A stretch of 64,000 nucleotides of DNA from JAKFDI01 sp044508835 (GTDB taxonomy: Bacteria > Pseudomonadota > Gammaproteobacteria > Burkholderiales > Burkholderiaceae_C), in the NCBI GenBank assembly GCA_044508835.1, contig JBIQHD010000016.1:37148-101147 (forward strand). Direction: 5' to 3'. Position numbers and translations under genes: made by a program. This document shows positions 31,223 to 39,046 of the stretch, piece after piece; position 1 is the first letter of the stretch, and each line of letters begins with the position of its first letter. The notes beneath the pieces are model-generated. The model was not told where the DNA came from. It saw only the letters and a program-made list of their open reading frames with translations, and ran no database searches.

Positions 31223-31681
31223 ATGACCGAACCCGCCTCCACGTCCATTCCCGCACGGCCGGCGCCCGAGGGCCGCGAGCATTTCCGCCACTTCACGACG
31301 CTCGCCACCCGCTGGCTCGACAACGACCTCTACGGCCACGTCAACAACACCGTCTACTACAGCTTCTTCGACACGGCGGTGAACGGCTACCTGATCGAGG
31401 CCGGCGCGCTCGACATCCACCGCGGCGAGGTCATCGGCCTGGTGGTCGAGACGCACTGCAACTACTTCGCGCCGCTCGAGTTCCCGAACCGGGTGGACGT
31501 GGGCCTGCGCGTGGCGCGCATGGGCGAATCGAGCGTGCGCTACGAGCTGGGCGTGTTCGCGCACGGCGAGGCGCTCACCGCCGCGCGGGGGCATTTCGTG
31601 CACGTCTACGTCGACCGCGCCACCCGCCGGCCGGCCGCGCTGCCGCCGGCGCTGCGTCAGGTGCTGCACCGACTGCTTTGA
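31223..31681 (+). CDS. Acyl-CoA thioester hydrolase (hot-dog fold, 4HBT)
   Basis: A 152-residue protein of the 4-hydroxybenzoyl-CoA thioesterase superfamily. The active-site segment is ATRWLDNDLYGHVNNTVYY, with Asp in WLDND and the His-Val-Asn-Asn motif, followed by FFDTAVNGYLIEAG and LVVETHCNYFAP. It probably hydrolyses acyl-CoA thioesters in the cytoplasm; the natural substrate is unknown. It lies 27 nt upstream of the antiporter gene with which it may be co-transcribed. Confidence 0.85.
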   Translation: MTEPASTSIPARPAPEGREHFRHFTTLATRWLDNDLYGHVNNTVYYSFFDTAVNGYLIEAGALDIHRGEVIGLVVETHCNYFAPLEFPNRVDVGLRVARMGESSVRYELGVFAHGEALTAARGHFVHVYVDRATRRPAALPPALRQVLHRLL

Positions 31682-31707
31682 ACGCGGCGCGCCCCGAGAA
31701 TGCGCCG

Positions 31708-33141
31708 ATGACCGCATCACGCCCGACACCGGCGCGCGCCGGCGCCACCGCGGCCCTCGCGCTGGCCACGCTCCTGCCCACCGCCGTCCATGCCGCCGAG
31801 ATCGACGGCGCCGCGCTCTCCCCCTGGTGGGGCCTCCCGTTCGCGGGGCTGCTGCTGTCGATCGCGCTGATGCCGCTGCTGCTCACGCGCCTGTGGCACC
31901 ACCACTACGGCAAGGTGACGATCGCGTGGGCCGCGGCCTTCCTCGTGCCCTTCGCGGTGGCCTACGGCCCGGCGGCCGCCGCGGGCGGCTTCCTGCATGC
32001 GCTGGTGGCCGAGTACATCCCGTTCATCGTGCTGCTGACCACGCTGTTCGTCGTGGCCGGCGGCATCTACATCAGCGGCAACCTGCGCGGCAGCCCGGGG
32101 CTGAACGTGGCGATGCTGGCCATCGGCGCGGTGCTGGCGAGCTTCATGGGCACCACGGGCGCGTCGATGCTGATGATCCGCCCCATGATCCGCGCCAACG
32201 ACAACCGCAAGCACGTGGCGCACGTCGTGGTGTTCTTCATCTTCATCGTGTCGAACGCCGGCGGCTCGCTCACGCCGCTGGGCGACCCGCCGCTGTTCCT
32301 CGGCTTCCTGAAGGGCGTCGACTTCTTCTGGACGGCGGCGCACATCTTTCCCGAGACGCTGTTCCTCGTGGGCGTGCTGCTCGCGATCTTCTATGCGCTC
32401 GACACCTGGCACTATCGCCGCGAAGGCGTCCTGCCGGTCGACCCGACGCCCGACTCGCCGCGGGGCATCGGCTTCGAGGGCAAGGTCAATTTCGTGCTGC
32501 TCGGCGGCGTGATCGCGCTGGTGCTGCTCAGCGGCTTCTGGAAGTCGGGCGTCGCCTTCACGGTGGCCGGCGCCGAGGTGACGTGGGCGGCGCTGGTGCG
32601 CGACCTCGGCCTCGTCGCGCTGTGCATCGCCTCGCTGCGGCTCACGCCCGACAGCGCGCGCGAGCAGAACCAGTTCACCTGGGGGCCGATCGCGGAAGTG
32701 GCCAAGCTCTTCGCCGGCATCTTCCTCACCATCATTCCGGTGATCGCCATGCTGCGCGCGGGCGTGGACGGGCCGTTCGGCGCCGTCGTCGCGGCCGTCA
32801 CCGGATCGGACGGCCAGCCCATCCCGGCGATGTACTTCTGGGCCACGGGCCTGCTGTCGTCCTTCCTCGACAACGCCCCCACCTACCTCGTGTTCTTCAA
32901 TACCGCCGGCGGCGACCCGCGGGTGCTGATGACCGAGCTCGCCACCACGCTGGCCGCCATCTCGGCCGGCTCGGTGTTCATGGGCGCCAACTCGTACATC
33001 GGCAATGCGCCCAACCTGATGGTCAAGGCCATTGCCGAGGACCGCGGCATCCGCATGCCGAGCTTCTTCGGCTACATGGCATGGTCGGTGGGCATCCTGG
33101 TGCCGCTGTTCGTGGTGATGACCTTCATCTGGCTGCTGTAG
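31708..33141 (+). CDS. NhaD-like sodium:proton antiporter (CitMHS_2 type)
   Basis: A 477-residue membrane protein with an N-terminal signal-like segment (PTAVHAAEI) and about 12-13 hydrophobic helices. The first is GLPFAGLLLSIALMPLLL. Conserved segments for this group are GTTGASMLMIRPMIRAN, SNAGGSLTPLGDPPLF, LSSFLDNAPTYLVF and GANSYIGNAPNLMVKAIAED. The acidic and Asn residues in the half-membrane hairpins (NAGG, DNAP, GNAPN) are typical of the ion-transporter superfamily. I infer Na+/H+ exchange from homology; an organic acid or arsenite substrate is less likely. Confidence 0.82.
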   Translation: MTASRPTPARAGATAALALATLLPTAVHAAEIDGAALSPWWGLPFAGLLLSIALMPLLLTRLWHHHYGKVTIAWAAAFLVPFAVAYGPAAAAGGFLHALVAEYIPFIVLLTTLFVVAGGIYISGNLRGSPGLNVAMLAIGAVLASFMGTTGASMLMIRPMIRANDNRKHVAHVVVFFIFIVSNAGGSLTPLGDPPLFLGFLKGVDFFWTAAHIFPETLFLVGVLLAIFYALDTWHYRREGVLPVDPTPDSPRGIGFEGKVNFVLLGGVIALVLLSGFWKSGVAFTVAGAEVTWAALVRDLGLVALCIASLRLTPDSAREQNQFTWGPIAEVAKLFAGIFLTIIPVIAMLRAGVDGPFGAVVAAVTGSDGQPIPAMYFWATGLLSSFLDNAPTYLVFFNTAGGDPRVLMTELATTLAAISAGSVFMGANSYIGNAPNLMVKAIAEDRGIRMPSFFGYMAWSVGILVPLFVVMTFIWLL

Positions 33142-33153
33142 AGGAGAAATCGA

Positions 33154-34152
33154 ATGAAACCGAGCGTTCTGGTGGCGCGTGCCGTGTTCCCCGAGGTGCT
33201 GCAGCGCCTGCGCGAGCACTTCGAGGTGGAGGCCAACGAGGACGACCGCGTGTGGTCCAAGGCCGAGCTGGGCGAGCGGCTTCGCGGCAAGCGCGGCGCC
33301 TTCATCACCGGCAGCGAGCGCATCGACGCCGAGGTGCTCGACGCCAACCCCGAGCTGCGCGCGGTGTGCAACATGGCGGTGGGCTACAACAACATCGACG
33401 TGGCCGCCTGCACTGCGCGCGGCGTGCTGTGCAGCAACACGCCCGACGTGCTGACCGAGACCACGGCCGACTTCGGCTTCGCGCTGATGATGGCGGCGGC
33501 GCGGCGCATGGCCGAGGCCGAGCACTGGCTGCGCCGCGGCGAATGGACCAAGTGGTCCTACGACATGTTCACCGGCTCCGACGTGCACGGCGCGACGCTG
33601 GGCATCCTCGGCATGGGCCGCATCGGCCAGGCCATCGCCCGGCGCGGCGCGCACGGCTTCGGCATGCGGGTGATCTACCACAACCGCTCGCGCCTCGCGC
33701 CCGACGTCGAGACGCGCTGCCTCGCCACGCTGGTGACCAAGGAGGCGCTGCTGCGCGAGGCCGACCACCTGGTGATCGTGGTGCCGTACTCGCCGGCGTC
33801 GCACCACGCCGTCGGCGAGGCCGAGCTCGCGCTGATGAAGCCGAGCGCCACGCTCACCAACATCGCGCGCGGCGGCGTGGTCGACGACGCGGCGCTGGCG
33901 CGGGCGCTGGCCGCCCGGCGCATCGCCGCGGCGGCGCTCGACGTGTTCGAGGGCGAGCCCTCGGTGCACCCCGACCTGCTGACCGTGCCCAACGTCGTGC
34001 TCACGCCGCACATCGCCAGCGCCACGGTGGCCACGCGCCGCGCGATGGCCGATCTCGCGGCCGACAACCTGATCGCCGCGCTCGGCTTCGGCCCGAACGC
34101 GGGGCGGCCGCCGACGCCGATCAACGCCGAGCTGCTGGCGCCCGGCGCCTGA
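33154..34152 (+). CDS. D-isomer-specific 2-hydroxyacid dehydrogenase (GhrB/TkrA-like)
   Basis: A 332-residue NAD(P)-dependent oxidoreductase. The nucleotide-binding motif is LGILGMGRIGQAIARR. Catalytic residues appear as Arg in NIARGGVVDD, Glu in FEGEPSVHP and His in LTPHIASAT. It resembles 2-ketogluconate/glyoxylate reductases (GhrB/TkrA), which reduce glyoxylate, hydroxypyruvate or 2-ketogluconate. It follows the antiporter by 12 nt with aggagaaatcg as ribosome site, so the two are likely an operon. Confidence 0.88.
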   Translation: MKPSVLVARAVFPEVLQRLREHFEVEANEDDRVWSKAELGERLRGKRGAFITGSERIDAEVLDANPELRAVCNMAVGYNNIDVAACTARGVLCSNTPDVLTETTADFGFALMMAAARRMAEAEHWLRRGEWTKWSYDMFTGSDVHGATLGILGMGRIGQAIARRGAHGFGMRVIYHNRSRLAPDVETRCLATLVTKEALLREADHLVIVVPYSPASHHAVGEAELALMKPSATLTNIARGGVVDDAALARALAARRIAAAALDVFEGEPSVHPDLLTVPNVVLTPHIASATVATRRAMADLAADNLIAALGFGPNAGRPPTPINAELLAPGA

Positions 34153-34163
34153 GGCGGCAGGGC

Positions 34164-35669
34164 ATGCGCCGCGCTCGACAGCTGATCGCCGCGGCGTTCG
34201 CCTTCCTGCTCGCTGCCGCGGCGGGCGCCGAGCCCGTCGTCGTCGGCTCCAAGCGCTTCACCGAGTCGTACATCCTCGGCGAGATCGTGCGCGAGACGCT
34301 TGCGCGCGCCGGCGTCGAGGCGGTGCACACGCAGGGCCTGGGCAACACCGGCATCCTCGAGCAGGCGCTCGCCACCGGCTCGATCGACGTCTACCCCGAG
34401 TACACCGGCACCATCGTGCGCGAGCTGCTCAAGCGCACGCCGCCGCCCGGCGCGCCCGAGCCCTCGCTCGACCAGCTCAACGAATGGCTGGCGCCGCGCG
34501 GCCTGAAGGCGGCGGTGCCGCTGGGCTTCAACAACACCTATGCACTGGCGATGACCGAGGCGCGGGCCGAGGCGCTCGGCATCCGCCGCGTGTCTGATCT
34601 GCAGCGCGCGGCGGCGGGCCTGCGCATCGGCCTGTCGCACGAGTTCCTCGCGCGCGCCGACGGCTGGCCGGCGCTGGGCGCGGCCTACGGCCTGCCGCAG
34701 CGGCCGACCGGCCTCGACCACGGGCTGGCCTACGACGCGCTGGCCGCCGGCACCGTCGACGTGATCGACATCTACTCCACCGACGCCAAGGTGGGCCGGC
34801 TCGGCCTGCGCGTGCTGGAGGACGACCGCCGCTTCTTTCCGGCCTACGACGCGGTGCTGCTGATGCGCGCCGGCCTGGACGCGGCGCCGCTGGCGGGGCT
34901 TTCGGGGCGCATCGACGAGCGCACGATGATCGCGCTGAACGCCCAGGTCGAGCTCGACGGCCAGGGGTTCGCCGCCGTGGCGCAGCGCTTCGTGGCCGGC
35001 GGCGCGGCGGCCGCACCGGCCGGCCGCGGCCCGCAGACGCTGTGGCAGCGCATCGTCGCGCCCGATTTCGTGCGGCTCGCGTTCGAGCACCTGCTGCTGG
35101 TCTTCGGCTCGGTGCTGCTGGCGGTGCTCGTGGCCGTGCCGCTCGGCGTGGCGGCGTGGCGCTGGCCCTCGGGCGCGGGCGCGCTGCTCGCGGCGGTGGG
35201 CGTGCTGCAGACGATTCCCTCGCTCGCGCTGCTGGCGTTCCTGATCGTGCTCGTCGGCCGCATCGGCTTCGTGCCGGCGCTGATCGCGCTCTTCCTCTAT
35301 GCGCTGCTGCCCATCGTGCGCAACACCCACGCCGGCCTGCGCGGCGTGGGGCGCGACATGAGCGACGCGGCGCGGTCGCTGGGCATGCGCGGGTCGCAGG
35401 TGCTGCGCCACGTCGAGCTGCCGCTGGCGCTGCCGATGGTGCTGGCCGGCGTCAAGACGGCGGCCGTCATCAACGTCGGCACGGCCACCATGGCGGCCTT
35501 CATCGGCGCGGGCGGCTTCGGCGAGCGCATCGTCGCCGGGCTGGCGGTGAACGATACGGATGCGATGCTGGCCGGCGCCCTGCCGGCGGCGGCGCTGGCG
35601 CTGGTCGTGCAGGCGGCGTTCGCGCTGCTCGAACGGGGGCTCCTGGGGCGGCGCGCGCCAGCGGGCTGA
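34164..35669 (+). CDS. Fused osmoprotectant ABC transporter: binding protein and permease
   Basis: A 501-residue protein. Residues 1-22 are a signal peptide (LLAAAAGAEP), 23-275 are an OpuAC/OsmF-type periplasmic binding domain (VVVGSKRFTESYILGEIV, GSIDVYPEYTGTIVRELL, GLGNTGILEQAL), and about 290-495 form the inner-membrane permease domain with six helices and the EAA-like loop GVGRDMSDAARSLGMRGSQVL. It belongs to the glycine betaine/carnitine/choline family. Unlike usual opuA/opuB operons, no ATP-binding subunit gene is adjacent; it must be encoded elsewhere. Confidence 0.87.
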   Translation: MRRARQLIAAAFAFLLAAAAGAEPVVVGSKRFTESYILGEIVRETLARAGVEAVHTQGLGNTGILEQALATGSIDVYPEYTGTIVRELLKRTPPPGAPEPSLDQLNEWLAPRGLKAAVPLGFNNTYALAMTEARAEALGIRRVSDLQRAAAGLRIGLSHEFLARADGWPALGAAYGLPQRPTGLDHGLAYDALAAGTVDVIDIYSTDAKVGRLGLRVLEDDRRFFPAYDAVLLMRAGLDAAPLAGLSGRIDERTMIALNAQVELDGQGFAAVAQRFVAGGAAAAPAGRGPQTLWQRIVAPDFVRLAFEHLLLVFGSVLLAVLVAVPLGVAAWRWPSGAGALLAAVGVLQTIPSLALLAFLIVLVGRIGFVPALIALFLYALLPIVRNTHAGLRGVGRDMSDAARSLGMRGSQVLRHVELPLALPMVLAGVKTAAVINVGTATMAAFIGAGGFGERIVAGLAVNDTDAMLAGALPAAALALVVQAAFALLERGLLGRRAPAG

Positions 35670-35694
35670 GGTGCCGCCTGCGACAATCGCGGGC

Positions 35695-37176
35695 ATGGAT
35701 TGGATGCCCTGGCTGATTGCCGCGCTGGTCGTTCTGAATGTGCTGCTGGTGCTGTGGTTCGGGCTCCGACAACGCGCCGGCATGCAGGCGAGGCAGGAGG
35801 CGCGGGAGGCTGCCGCGCGGCTCGCCGACGACTTCCGCACCGGCTTCGAGCGGCTCGAGCGAGAGCTGCGCGACGAGGTGGGCCGCAGCGCCCAGAGCAC
35901 GCGCAGCGAGATGGCCACCACGCTCGGCGTGTTCCAGCAGACGCTGCTGAACCAGCAGGGCGACGTGGCCCGCACGCAGAACGAGCAGATCGACAGCTTC
36001 CGCACCCAGCTCGCCGCCATGCAGGCGGCCGTGGGCCAGACGCTGCAGTCGGCCGTGGGCACGCAGACGGCGCAGGCCCAGGCCTCGCGCGAGGCGCAGG
36101 ACGTGGCGCTGCGGCGCTTCTCCGACACGCTGGCCGAGCAGCTGCGGGCCGTGGCCGAATCGAACGAGCGGCGCCTTGCGGAAGTGCGCGCCGTCGTCGA
36201 GCAGCGGCTGACGACGCTGCAGCAGGGCAACGAGCACAAGCTCGAGCAGATGCGCGCCACCGTCGACGAGAAGCTGCACGCCACGCTGGAGGCGCGCCTG
36301 GGCGAGAGCTTCAAGCAGGTGGCCGAGCGGCTGGAGCAGGTGCACCGGGGCCTGGGCGAGATGCAGACGCTGGCGCGCGACGTGGGCTCGCTCAGCCGCA
36401 CGCTCAACAACGTGAAGACGCGCGGCACCTTCGGCGAGGTGCAGCTCGCCGGCCTGCTGGAGCAGGTGTTCACGCCGGAGCAGTACGCCGCGAGCGTCGA
36501 GACCGTGCCCGGCAGCAAGGCGCTGGTCGACTTCGCCATCCGCCTGCCCGGGCGGCGCGAGGACGGCGCGCCGATGTGGCTGCCCATCGACGCCAAGTTC
36601 CCGCGCGAGGACTACGAGCGCCTGCTCGACGCGCAGGAGCGTGCCGACCCGGCGGGCGTGGAGGCCGCGGCCAAGGCGATCGAGGCGCGGCTGCGGCTGG
36701 AGGCGCGCTCCATCCGCGACAAGTACATCGCCACGCCCCACACCACCGACTTCGCCATCCTGTTCGTGCCGACCGAGGGCCTCTATGCCGAGGCGCTGCG
36801 CCGTCCGGGGCTGATGGAATCGCTGCAGCGCGACTGCCGCATCACGCTCGCCGGCCCGACCACGCTGCTGGCCACGCTCACCAGCCTGCAGATGGGTTTT
36901 CGCACGCTGGCGCTGGAGAAGCGCTCGGCCGAGGTGTGGGAGGTGCTGGGCGCGGTCAAGACCGAGTTCGGCAAGTTCGGCGACGTGCTGGCCAAGACCA
37001 AGAAGAAGCTCGACGAAGCCTCGCGCACCATCGATGCCGCCGAGGTGCGCACCCGCGCCATGGCGCGCAGCCTGCGCGGCGTGGAGGCGCTGTCCGATGC
37101 GCGCGCGCAGCAGCTGATCCCGCTGGCGCCGGCGGCCGAGGGCGACGCCGCCGAGGAAGGCGCCGGCGATGCCTGA
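35695..37176 (+). CDS. rmuC: DNA recombination protein RmuC
   Basis: A 493-residue protein with an N-terminal membrane helix (WLIAALVVLNVLLVLWFGL), a long coiled coil (about residues 30-240) and the RmuC nuclease-like domain (GTFGEVQLAGLLEQVF, ALVDFAIRLPGR, LPIDAKFPREDYERLL, KYIATPHTTDFAILFVPTEGLYAE, GPTTLLATLTSLQMGF). RmuC limits inversion at short inverted repeats; its exact activity is debated. The gene overlaps the MFS gene by 8 nt. Confidence 0.92.
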   Translation: MDWMPWLIAALVVLNVLLVLWFGLRQRAGMQARQEAREAAARLADDFRTGFERLERELRDEVGRSAQSTRSEMATTLGVFQQTLLNQQGDVARTQNEQIDSFRTQLAAMQAAVGQTLQSAVGTQTAQAQASREAQDVALRRFSDTLAEQLRAVAESNERRLAEVRAVVEQRLTTLQQGNEHKLEQMRATVDEKLHATLEARLGESFKQVAERLEQVHRGLGEMQTLARDVGSLSRTLNNVKTRGTFGEVQLAGLLEQVFTPEQYAASVETVPGSKALVDFAIRLPGRREDGAPMWLPIDAKFPREDYERLLDAQERADPAGVEAAAKAIEARLRLEARSIRDKYIATPHTTDFAILFVPTEGLYAEALRRPGLMESLQRDCRITLAGPTTLLATLTSLQMGFRTLALEKRSAEVWEVLGAVKTEFGKFGDVLAKTKKKLDEASRTIDAAEVRTRAMARSLRGVEALSDARAQQLIPLAPAAEGDAAEEGAGDA

Positions 37177-38368
37177 CGCGCCCGCCGAGCCCCCCAGTCA
37201 ACCGCAGGCGCTGAGTTTTTCCGGGCCGCTGCTCGCACTCATCCTCGGGCAGGTGAGCCTGCATTCGTGCATGGCGGGCGTGCGCGTCGCCGCGCCCCTG
37301 CAGGCGCTGCAGCAGGGGCGGGCCGAATGGGCGGTGGGGGTGCTGCTGGCGCTGTTCGCCGCCTTCCCGATCCTGCTCGCGCTGCCCGCGGGGCGGCTGG
37401 CCGACCGGCACGGCTACCACCGGCCGCTGCGGCTGGCGGTGGGCCTCACCTTCGCCGGTGCGCTGGTGGCCGCGGTCTCCAGCCACTACGTGGCGATGTG
37501 CCTCGCCGCGGCGCTCACGGGCAGCGGCGCGAACATCGGCCTGATCACCATCCAGCGCACGGCGGGGCACCTCGCGGTCGACGGCCCGCAGCGCATGCGG
37601 ATCTTCAGCTGGCTCGGGCTGGCCCCCGCATTCTCGAACGTGGTCGGCCCGGTGCTGGCCGGCCTGCTGATCGACGCGGCAGGCTTCCGCGCCGCCTTCG
37701 CGGTGCTGATGCTGCTGCCCCTGGCGGCACTGGCGTTCGCGCGCCGCGTGCCGGTGGAGGCGCCGCGGCCTTCGGCCGTGCGCGGGCGCGCGCGCACCTC
37801 GTGGCAGCTGCTGCGCCTGCCCGAGCTGCGGCGCCTGCTGATCGTGAACTGGCTCATCTCGGCGAGCTGGGACTCGCACAGCTTCGTCGTGCCCATCCTC
37901 GGGCACGAGCGCGGCATGAGCGCATCGGCCATCGGCACGATCCTCGGCACCTTCGCGCTGGCGGTGGCCGGGGTGCGGCTCGTCATCCCGCTGGTCGCGC
38001 ACCGCCTGAGCGAGCGGCAGGTGCTGATGGGCGCGATGCTGTGCACGGCGGCGGTGTTCGCCGTCTACCCCTTCGTGCCCTCGGCCTGGGGCATGGGCGC
38101 GTGCGCGCTGGTGCTGGGCCTGGCGCTCGGTGCGGTGCAGCCGATGGTGATGTCGACGCTGCACCAGGTGACGCCGCCCGACCGGCACGGCGAGGCGATC
38201 GCGTTCCGCTCGATGGCCATCAACTTTTCGAGCACCACCATGCCGCTCGCCTTCGGCGTGGCCGGCGCGGCCATCGGCGCCGGCGCGATCTTCTGGCTGA
38301 TGGGCAGCGTGGTCGCCGCGGGCAGCCTGCTCGCGCGGCGCATCGGCGTGCCGCCGACCGAACCCTAG
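37169..38368 (+). CDS. MFS transporter
   Basis: A 399-residue protein with 12 hydrophobic helices. The MFS loop 2-3 motif appears as GRLADRHGYHRPLRLA. It resembles drug/sugar efflux-type MFS members (MFS_1); the substrate is not clear. It starts MPDAPAEPPSQPQALSF and its ATG lies 8 nt inside the end of rmuC. Its stop overlaps by 4 nt the stop of the convergent gene at 38365. No regulator is adjacent. Confidence 0.85.
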   Translation: MPDAPAEPPSQPQALSFSGPLLALILGQVSLHSCMAGVRVAAPLQALQQGRAEWAVGVLLALFAAFPILLALPAGRLADRHGYHRPLRLAVGLTFAGALVAAVSSHYVAMCLAAALTGSGANIGLITIQRTAGHLAVDGPQRMRIFSWLGLAPAFSNVVGPVLAGLLIDAAGFRAAFAVLMLLPLAALAFARRVPVEAPRPSAVRGRARTSWQLLRLPELRRLLIVNWLISASWDSHSFVVPILGHERGMSASAIGTILGTFALAVAGVRLVIPLVAHRLSERQVLMGAMLCTAAVFAVYPFVPSAWGMGACALVLGLALGAVQPMVMSTLHQVTPPDRHGEAIAFRSMAINFSSTTMPLAFGVAGAAIGAGAIFWLMGSVVAAGSLLARRIGVPPTEP

Positions 38369-38994
38369 AAGCGGATGCCCTCGGGCGAGGTCTGCGGCGT
38401 CGGCCGCATCTCGGGGCCGGCCGGCAGGACCACGATCGGCTGGGTCTGCGCCTCGGTGGTGGGCGGGGGCACCAGCGGGGCGGCGGCGGGCTGGCGGTAG
38501 GTGGCCGGCAGCTTCGATTCGCGCGGGTAGCCGGCGGCGTCGAGGTACGAGTTCCACGACTCGGACTGCAGCCCGCGCAGCATCTGCCCGCCGATGGTGA
38601 GCACCGGCACCTCGCGGCCGCCGCTCAGGCGTTCCAGCGCCTGGCTGTCCTCCACCGTGGAGGCCACCCGCTCGGCGAAGGGAATGCCCCGCTGGTTCAG
38701 CAGCTGGCGGCCAGTGTCGCAAGGGACGCAGTTGGCCGCGGTGTAGAGCGTGACCGGGTAGCGCGACGCCGCCTGGCGCAGCTCGAGCGGCAGCGCGGCG
38801 CTGCTGCCGGAGGCTTCGGCGGCGACGCGGCCCATGGGGGCGACGCGCTCGCCCTGCGCGGCGGCCGGCGGGCGATCGGTGTAGGTGACGCGGCCGTCGG
38901 GGCCGACGATCTTGTACTGCGCCTGTGCCGCCGCGGCGAACAGCAGGGCCGCGAGCGGGAGGGCGCGAACCGCCGCGCCGATCGGTGTGGTCAT
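38365..38994 (-). CDS. Periplasmic DUF4124/glutaredoxin-like protein
   Basis: A 209-residue protein with a signal peptide (LLFAAAAQAQ), a short DUF4124 segment (YKIVGPDGRVTYTDRPP) and a glutaredoxin-like domain: TLYTAANCVPCDTGRQLL has CVPC, then VPVLTIGGQML. A proline-rich C-terminal tail follows. Periplasmic DUF4124 proteins are common in Betaproteobacteria; the combination with a CxxC domain suggests thiol redox work in the envelope. Its stop overlaps the MFS stop on the opposite strand. Confidence 0.75.
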   Translation of the reverse strand: MTTPIGAAVRALPLAALLFAAAAQAQYKIVGPDGRVTYTDRPPAAAQGERVAPMGRVAAEASGSSAALPLELRQAASRYPVTLYTAANCVPCDTGRQLLNQRGIPFAERVASTVEDSQALERLSGGREVPVLTIGGQMLRGLQSESWNSYLDAAGYPRESKLPATYRQPAAAPLVPPPTTEAQTQPIVVLPAGPEMRPTPQTSPEGIRF

Positions 38995-39046
38995 GGGAAC
39001 TCCGCTTCGATGGGTCGATGCAATCTAACCGCTCGCGCGAGGCGCT

